A stretch of 52,774 nt of DNA. Origin: Schizophyllum amplum. Lineage: Eukaryota; Basidiomycota; Agaricomycetes; Agaricales; Schizophyllaceae. The notes below the pieces were generated by a model. The model saw nothing but the letters and a program-made list of their open reading frames with translations, was not told the DNA's origin and did not search any database. A program made the translations under genes and the position numbers. The DNA is taken from contig VDMD01000147.1 of assembly GCA_007026445.1 (NCBI GenBank), positions 1 through 52,774 of the forward strand. Direction: 5' to 3'. Positions 46,311 to 52,774 of the stretch are shown here, in pieces. Positions within the stretch are counted from its first letter, which is position 1, and each line of letters starts with the position of its first letter.

Positions 46311-48106
46311 CTATGCACAATGACATGAACGGCCACAAGCATAACATTTAAGAGTTGGTGCAATGTCCGGATTGGTGTAGTCTTCGCGACGTTCTAGAGG
46401 GTCATCGTTCCATGAAATGACATACTTCACGATGGTCATGTTGTTAAACTCAACGCTCCAGCCACCCCAATCGCAAAGCTTTCGTAAGTTCCAACGTCGC
46501 ACTACCATCCAATACTGACAACCCCCACGACGGAAGGAGTGAGTTCCGTAAGATGCGGGATCAATGCGAAGGTCGAGGAGGTTATTGCGAAAGAGCTCGA
46601 GAAAATGTTCGGAGGTCTAGTAGGGAAATTGTGAGAATTAAGGCTCGGCAAATCATCGAAGCCACTCGACTCACCAGGGACTCGTCCTTTGACATGATGC
46701 GATCCCCTTGCGCAAATTTGCGGAATATGTAGCCATTGTGAATGTTCGCCTCATCAAGGCATTCGAGCCACGCGGCGAGCGCACGCACGGGGCAAGCATA
46801 AGCGTATTGCTCAGCCTGTCGGCACAGAGTGAATGGCTTGATGGCTGCGACGACTCGAGTTAGGCTATATATGTGAAGGGTAAGAGATGCGACTTACATC
46901 CGTATTGGGCTGTTTTTCGAAACGGCAAAGTCAACGTGAGTTTCTTGCCATCCTCGTCGAGCTGGATGTGCTCAAACTTGATCTTCGACAGCTCATCAGA
47001 TCTCAAGAGGCAGGTGAACGCGAGGGTGTAACAACAATGCAACATCCGCCGCATTCGCCCTCCTGCCCAAGCGAGGTGCGACTCCGGCTTCGATCCTCGC
47101 GGCGTCGGTCCAGCGTACTGCGCCACAGGCACGCTGTTGTTGAGGTCGTACAACTGTTCAAGCTTGTCCTGACGTTATGCAGTGAGTAAGGTATGCAATC
47201 AGACGAAAGAGCCATACCGGCGCGAGAGCGCGTGCACTCGTAGCCTGCTCGCCGGCCCGTGTCTGAAAGTACCGTGAGCGGAACGAGAAAGGAAATGGTA
47301 TGAAGTACACGTACCTTTCTCTTGCGTAGGCTTACCATGTAGCGCGAGACGACGGGAGATATCGACGGATTCCCGACCATCGTCCCGGCGTCGTTCTCGT
47401 GCCATGGTACAGTCCCGGCGCCGTAAAGGTGGCCGAAAAAATAGGTCATTGACGCGCGCATCTTTTGAGCATGACTGTAGGTGTAAGGGGCAGGGTCACT
47501 GTCCGTTCTTACAGAGCCGTCGAGTTTGACTTGGTCGCAACTGTCGTATCTGTGTGAGCATGTCTTGATTAAGCAAAGGAAATACGCACTGGTACATAAT
47601 CCACGCCACGATGAAGTAGTCTGCATGCTGATGAGGACGTCTGCAGAACCAAGGCTGGCCGGCGTTCAAATATCGGTGGCTGACAAGGAAGTCGTGGCAC
47701 TGAATACCCATTCTACGTAGGACTTCAGTACGTCGCCACATATGATGAATATCAAAATAAGCACGGACCGTCGATACTCTTTGTCTGTTTCCTCCGTAAC
47801 ACCCTGAGCAAACTGCCTGACCATACCGACCAGCGCCGCCGGGTCCTGGAGCGAAGTATCCGGCGCCGCCGACGATCCCGCATCCGCGACGTCGTTGCGG
47901 TCATCAGCATCCTGCTGGTCTTCCGCAAATGTCTCGCGTTCGGCGTCAATGTCGTCCTCGAGATCGATGTTCCCTGCAACATCGTCCGGTGGCGCGGGAT
48001 AGAGAACATCGTGAATGCCAGGACCAAGCCTGATGAGGGAGGCGAGCATGTCACCCTCGAAGTTGTCCATGTTGAATAGAAGTCGAGAGGGCGGGGAGCG
48101 AATCAA
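46311..48106 (-). CDS. Tyrosine recombinase / integrase (DNA breaking-rejoining enzyme)
   Basis: Seven exons on the minus strand (48106-47769, 47679-47596, 47549-47315, 47262-47218, 47168-46898, 46844-46675, 46616-46311) give one 482-residue frame. The N-terminal, SAM-like part has EETDKEYRR, YDSCDQVKLDGS, HAQKMRASMTYFFGHLYG and NPSISPVVSRYMVSLRKRK. The catalytic part shows the full expected set: Arg in LAFTCLLRSDEL, Lys in LPFRKTAQYG, H-x-x-R in GTHSFRRGG, Trp in CDWGGWS, and a candidate nucleophile Tyr in MTIVKYVISWND. Such enzymes cut and rejoin DNA through a phosphotyrosine. Six introns; the first (47680-47768, GTCCGT donor, 89 bp) is the least certain. The start could be 48106 or 48070. 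No damage to the catalytic region is visible, so it may be active. The C-terminus ends Cys-rich (CYACGRSCHC). Confidence 0.93.
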
Positions 48107-48779
48107 GAGAAAGATGGCGAAGACGTACCACTCGTCGTTGTTATATATGGCTGGAGGTGAGACCGTCGAATGACGCTGCGGTGAAACAATATAGATTCAA
48201 GATGCTGTACGTACAACATGTATATAATGAGTGCGTCGAGCACGCAGATCGATCTCGCAGCCCCGAGGCCCACTGCAGCTCGTGTGTGCCCTGTCCTCAC
48301 CTTGTACTTGCAGCCTACCAAGCAAAGGGCACGAGAAAAAGACCTTGGGGCACCTCGCCTTCGCAATACGCCAGCTGTGCGGCCAATGACAACTCTGTCG
48401 TCACTTCGAGTTTCCGCTCCTCTGTCGCAGCGACTCCAGGAAGGCCACTCCACACCAAACCGCCATGGACTGACGGTCAGTAGAGCATCAGAGACGCTAA
48501 GTTTCGGTTGTTAGTCGCTGAGTTCATCGAAGTAGCCACAAACGCTACGTACCTGTTCGATTTCGAGCTCACCGTGTCTGAGCATGACGAGCTCAGCAGG
48601 GACGGATCGCGCGTGCATGTCCCTGACAACGCAAACGGCGTACAAGCGTCCGGTAACGGCGCGTGTTCAGTCTCCGGGGCTAGCAGCCAGTACGACGCGT
48701 TGTCGTGTGGTGCCCTCCTTCACGCGTTTTCCATCCCTTGTAGCCCTGCCCTCCTCGCCATTCCTCCATCGCCTCACCT

Positions 48780-49985
48780 GTGCATTATCCTCGCCCTCTA
48801 GCACCCTCTGGCCCTCGCCCTCTCACACTCTCTCCCTCTCACACTCTCGCCCTCTCGCCTTCGCCCTCGCCCTCGCCTCTTCCTCACTTCTCCATCTCCA
48901 TCTCCCTCTCCCGCGTCTCTCTATCGCCTCGCCCTCGCCCTCCCTCTCGCTCTCCCTCTCGCCCTCGACTTCGCCTTCGGCCTCGCCCTCGCCTCGCCCC
49001 GGTCGCCCTCGCCACCTCCCTCGCCTCGCCGTGGTCGCCCTCGCCCTCGCCCTCGCCCTCGCCCTCGCCCTCGCTCGCCCTCTCGCTCGCTTCTCCCTCG
49101 CCTTGTGCTGTCGCTTTCCCTCTCCCTCGCCTCGCACCGTCGTTCTCCCCTCCCTCGCCTTGTGCTGTCGCTTTCCCTCTCCCTCGCCTCGCACCGTCGT
49201 TCTCCCCTCCCTCGCCTCGTGCTGTCGCTTTCCCTCTCCCTCGCCTCGCCCCCTCGCTCTTGCTCTTGCTCCCCCCTCGCCCTCCGCCTCGCCCTCGCGC
49301 TGTGCCCCACCTTCGCCCTAGTCGCCTTTGCCTCGCCCTCCCCTCGCTCTAGTTGCCCTGGCCTCACCCTCTCGCTCTCCCTCACCTCATCTTCGTCCTC
49401 CTCCTCTTCCTCGCCTTGCCCTGGTCGCCCTCGCCTCGCCCTCGCCTCGCCCTCTCCCGTCCCTCTCCCTCGCCCGTCCCTCTCCCTCGCCTCGCATTCG
49501 CCTCTCCCTCGCCTCGCCCTTGCCTCGCCCTCTCCCGTCCCTCTCCGTCGCCTCTCCCTCTCCCTCTCCCTTGCATCGCCCTCGTCTCGCCCTCGCCCTC
49601 TCCCTCGCCTCTCCCTCGCCCTCGCCCGTCCCTCTCCGTCGCCTCTCCCTCTCCCTTGCCTCGCCGTTGCCTCGCCCTCGCTCTCTCTGCCCCCTCGCCC
49701 GTCCCTCTCCTCGCCTCGCACCCGCCTCTCCCTCGCCTCGCCCTCGTCTCGCCCTCGCCTCGCCCTCGCCTCGCCTCGCCGTTGCATCGCCCTCTCCCGT
49801 CCCTATCCCTCGCATCGCCCTCTCCCGTCCCTCTCCCTCGCCCGTCCCTCTCCGTCGCCTCTCCCTCTCCCTCGCCTCGCCCTTGTCTCGCCCTCATCTC
49901 GCCCTCGCCCTCGCCACACCCTCCACGATTGCCACTACGCCCCTCCCTCGCCCTCGCTCTCGCCCTCGCCATCACGCGTAACGCG
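48780..49985. repeat. C/T-rich satellite (CTCGCC-type), about 1.2 kb
   Basis: The plus strand is almost entirely CTCGCC, CCCTCTCC and CCCTCGCC variants. The minus strand therefore has GGG tracts every six bases, for example 49037-49075, a canonical G-quadruplex-capable pattern. Long frames across it encode only Pro/Ser/Arg or Glu/Arg/Gly repeats and are compositional. It lies about 670 bp upstream of the recombinase gene start. Confidence 0.92.
49086..49256. repeat. 57-bp unit repeated three times
   Basis: Units starting near 49086, 49143 and 49200 share CTTGTGCTGTCGCTTTCCC-type sequence with few changes. The period is a multiple of three. Confidence 0.88.
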
Positions 49986-52520
49986 AGGGAAGAAGGAGGG
50001 TGACAAGGAGGGTGCTGCAAGGAGCGGGGGAGGACGTTGGACGGCAGCAGGGCCGAGTGGCGAACGCGGGAGCCAGCACGGCCAATGTTGGTGTTGGCGA
50101 AGGTCGTCCGGCACATCCGCACCTCTCGCCCTGACGCAGTGGCCTCCGCTCGCCCTCCCCAAGCGACCCTATACCTCACTTGGCGAAGGTGGTAACGGGC
50201 GTCGGGGATGGGCAGGCGGGGCGGGCACTGATGGACGGTGGGGGACGTGGGGGCAGCCATCTTTGGGGTGTTGCAGGTCCTGACACGAGTGGCGCGGCGA
50301 GGTGACCTTGTATGTCCCGTGCAGCAGTGGGGGGATGGGGCTGAGGTCACGTCTAGGCCAGTGGTGAGCGCGGCGTTGCCAGCAGCTCGAGCGCGTCAAG
50401 CGCGTGGCCCTTCTAGAGGTGCACATATTGGAGGGGGATGTCCGGAGCGCGCCCTCTCGACCGTCGCAAGGATGCCGGAGAGCGGGCGCTCGTAGCGCCT
50501 GCGGGTCATGGACAGCTTCCAGATGACGGTGCTTGTACGGAGGATGCTCGTCTGCTCTGCCATGACCTTGAGGCTGCGAGGAGAGCACACCCGGCTGTGT
50601 GTTCTGGCTGGTCTGGTGGTGTACGCGCTGCGTAGAGATCGGGTGACGGGTTCTAGCGAGGTGTAGCACTGCGAGCTATTCGACGGTCCTGTTTGTTGCA
50701 TAAGCAGCCAAGATTGAGTAGGTGGTGATCTTTTGCATACCTTGCTGTCCTCGTCATCCGCAAAGTGTCCGCTTGCTGCGTAGGGGTCCGCCTTCTCTCC
50801 CGACCATCTCGCCCGTTGCTTGCCCCTTTGAATCACTCTACGACGTGAGTAGCGCACCGCACATCGTAGCTAGATCCGTCATTCCGCGTGACTAGTGTTG
50901 GACTGGCACGTAAACGGCGTGAAAGCGCCGGGCCTCGCGCACGTAGACAGGTGTGCGCCCTCGCCCAGCATGCCGCCTCGCAACTCTGACTGTCGAGCTC
51001 CTATGCATTATCGTTGCCTCCAAGGAGACGAGGGTGCACCTCTGGTGTAACGAGTGATTGAAGCAAAGGATGAGGGGCTTGCACACCGCTTGGGCAGGCG
51101 AGCGTCTGGTACGGTCGTCGTGTGCGAGAAGATATGTGTATAGTTTGTAAATTTTGACTGGTTATCATTCGACGTGTGGGAGGCATGAGGCAGCAGCAGT
51201 AGTTATGCGGTACGTGGTGGGAGATGAGGGCCGAGGCGTGTTACGTGGGATGAGGGCCGTATGAGCCATCTGCGAAAACTTTCAGCATTCGTCGCGGAGA
51301 CTAGGTATCAGCCGTAGTAGACGCACCATATCGAGTAGACCTGTCCAGAATATAGACGCATGACGGCCGACGTGCAGCTTCAATGACGGATATGCGAGAG
51401 GCGCTGAGGGGAGGGCGTGCGCGTCGGCGGCGGCAACGAGCTAATGGATGTAGACGGAGGCTGGACGGAGGGCAGTGACGAAGACGAGACGCGGTCACGA
51501 GATCTGGCAACGTGCCGGAATAGCGCGCCGACTGGAATGTGTTAGTGGGAGGACGGACTGTGTTAGTGGGAGGACGGACTGTGGTGATTTCGCCCTGGAC
51601 TGTGGGTGTAACAGGTCGCGATGATTGCTCGAAATTTTGGCGGGGGAATTGCAAGGATGCAGGGCAGTCGGACGAGGGCTGCAGGACACCCAACCCACAG
51701 TCCCGTCAGCGGCAAACCCCGCGACCGCCTAGCCCGTCACGCTCGGGGACCGGTGCAGCCTCGAGGCCGTCCATCCCTTGATCTCTGGGGTCCGCTCCGC
51801 GGCAGCAGTCAAATTATTATTATTAATGAAGACATGAAGTCAGGGTAGTATGTGACGCATGCAGTTCAATGGTAGCGTGTAATGCGTGCGCGAGTCGTGC
51901 GGCGCGCGTACGCTCCCGTCTCTTCTCTCTTGTCTCCTCCCACCATTAGCTGGCATGTCTCCCATGAATCCCCAGATGAGCCGTCTCGACGTGGCTGAAT
52001 TGAAAAGCGACACGATACTCAGCGACAAAAGGATCGTCGGCCTTGACGCCCATTCGGGGAGGTGAGTCACGCCGTTCGTGCTCTTCTTGCCGTATTTTCG
52101 TCCCTTGGTGCGGCGTGCGCGCCAATCTTGGCACTCGTTGGTGTCCTAGATTACTCTACTTTGTCGCCTGGTTTTTATCGATCTTTTTCCGCGGCTTCCT
52201 CGTCCGCGCGCGCGCGCTCAAGGCGAACGCGAACTCGGCGGGAGTAGCTCACCTTAATTTCCCTGCTTTTTCGCATTTCCTTCGTTTTTTGTAGGCCGTC
52301 GCCTCTGCGCATCTCCTGCCCCTCTGCTCTCTGGCCGCCTGCGCTCGCCTGCCCTGCCCTGCGCGCGCGCGGGACCAGAGCCCGCGCGTGCCGAATTCGG
52401 ACGGGGCCCCCTCGGAATGGGCGGCGATCGCGCACGCGAGCCGGCGTGGGGCCGGAGGCGGTGATGGGTCACGCCGCGTGACCTGGCGCGGGACCGTGGG
52501 TTCGGACGGGTTAAGATTTA
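49986..52520. other. No gene recognised between satellite and right repeat
   Basis: A minus-strand frame at 50396-50857 contains TSLEPVTRSLRSAYTTRPA and similar, but no family is recognised. A short tandem repeat (GTTAGTGGGAGGACGGACTG twice) lies at about 51540-51582. The sequence toward 52500 is GC-rich without motifs. Confidence 0.4.
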
Positions 52521-52774
52521 CTTCTTCCGTACGAAACACTGTCCGGCGCACGTGTGTCACGCCCGGGCACGAGGCCGCGGGACCCCGGCCGGTGGGACCG
52601 TACGCTCGCGTTGTCCCTGTTTGTCGCGCACGCGACCCACGCCGGGCGCTCGCTCCGCTCGCTCGCCGTCCCTGCCGTCGTCGCCCCCCTCATGTTCTGC
52701 CCCGCGCCTCGGTCGCCGCGCCACGCGAGGCGGCTGGGCGCTGCCTGCTGCCGCCGGCACGCCGCGACGGAATG
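52521..52774 (+). repeat. Direct repeat, right copy (cut by window end)
   Basis: Matches 43919-44173 over its whole visible length with one single-base indel. Continues beyond the window. Confidence 0.95.

Larger units (their letters stand above)
43919..52774. mobile_element. Candidate tyrosine-recombinase mobile element
   Basis: Seen: two nearly identical direct repeats 8.6 kb apart bracket a complete tyrosine-recombinase gene, a convergent SAP-domain gene and a satellite. No reverse transcriptase, RNase H or DDE transposase is visible. Known: tyrosine recombinases drive Crypton, DIRS/Ngaro and Starship elements. Inferred: the unit is mobile or was recently mobile, with the repeats as ends or as recombination products. 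Element borders are not proven; the right repeat is truncated by the window. Confidence 0.5.

Noticed and set aside
48584..50350. Long open frames of 190-390 codons on both strands
   Set aside because: They lie in the C/T-rich satellite and encode only low-complexity Ser/Pro/Leu or Glu/Arg/Gly repeats; the frame openness is compositional.
43919..52774. LTR retrotransposon flanked by its LTRs
   Set aside because: No reverse transcriptase, integrase or Gag motif is present between the repeats, and the visible repeat start does not show TG.
43919..52774. Starship-type giant element
   Set aside because: Starship captains (DUF3435) are described from Pezizomycotina; the recombinase here looks like a different basidiomycete family and the unit is under 10 kb.
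1..52774. tRNA or rRNA genes
   Set aside because: GGTTCGAGTC-like T-loop strings (for example near 43317) lack the remaining cloverleaf; no rRNA signature seen.

Overview
This window looks like nuclear DNA of a GC-rich filamentous basidiomycete, probably an agaricomycete. The evidence is short introns (45-60 bp) with GTRNGY-type donors and CTAAC-like branch sites, a velvet regulator, a fungal STAND 'Goodbye' domain, and a tyrosine recombinase of the kind common in mushroom and polypore genomes. There is no prokaryotic gene organisation. Few loci are intact genes; most of the window is accessory, duplicated or decayed sequence.

Layout. 0.5-2.05 kb is a dispersed segment split by a 960-bp TA-flanked inverted-repeat transposon, which itself carries a solo LTR. 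2.35-5.63 kb is the velvet-factor gene (VosA-like domain, five exons, very long Pro/Gly/Tyr-rich tail with three apparent frameshifts). 6.0-9.2 kb holds a tandem array of exon+intron modules on the minus strand. 9.3-12.2 kb holds minus-strand gene fragments, including a decayed glycine-cleavage T-protein gene (gcvT). 12.6-15.8 and 23.5-25.8 kb are a collinear segmental duplication; the first copy has a second solo LTR. 16.45-16.93 kb is a small three-exon gene. 17-22 kb has scattered fragments of the same families. 26.1-26.25 kb is a fold-back hairpin. 28.5-29.7 kb is an intact three-exon gene of unknown function, with an ankyrin fragment on the other strand at its 5' end. 33.7-36.2 and 37.0-39.5 kb are an older tandem duplication with one intact MYND-like gene and one decayed paralogue. 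40.6-41.7 kb is a broken Goodbye-domain (NLR-like) gene.

43.9-52.77 kb is the most interesting part. Two nearly identical direct repeats (about 254 bp, one indel) lie 8.6 kb apart, the second cut by the window edge. Between them are a SAP-domain gene (+) and a seven-exon tyrosine-recombinase gene (-), arranged tail to tail 136 bp apart, then a 1.2-kb C/T-rich satellite with G-quadruplex potential on the minus strand. I infer a candidate recombinase-based mobile element: the recombinase would cut and join DNA and the SAP protein might bind it. The repeats, gene pair and conserved residues are seen directly; mobility is inference.

Recurrent single-base frameshifts in the velvet, gcvT, coiled-coil, Goodbye and MYND-like loci mean that either consensus indel errors or genuine decay affect this window. 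For gcvT, lost ends and a mutated splice donor point to genuine decay.
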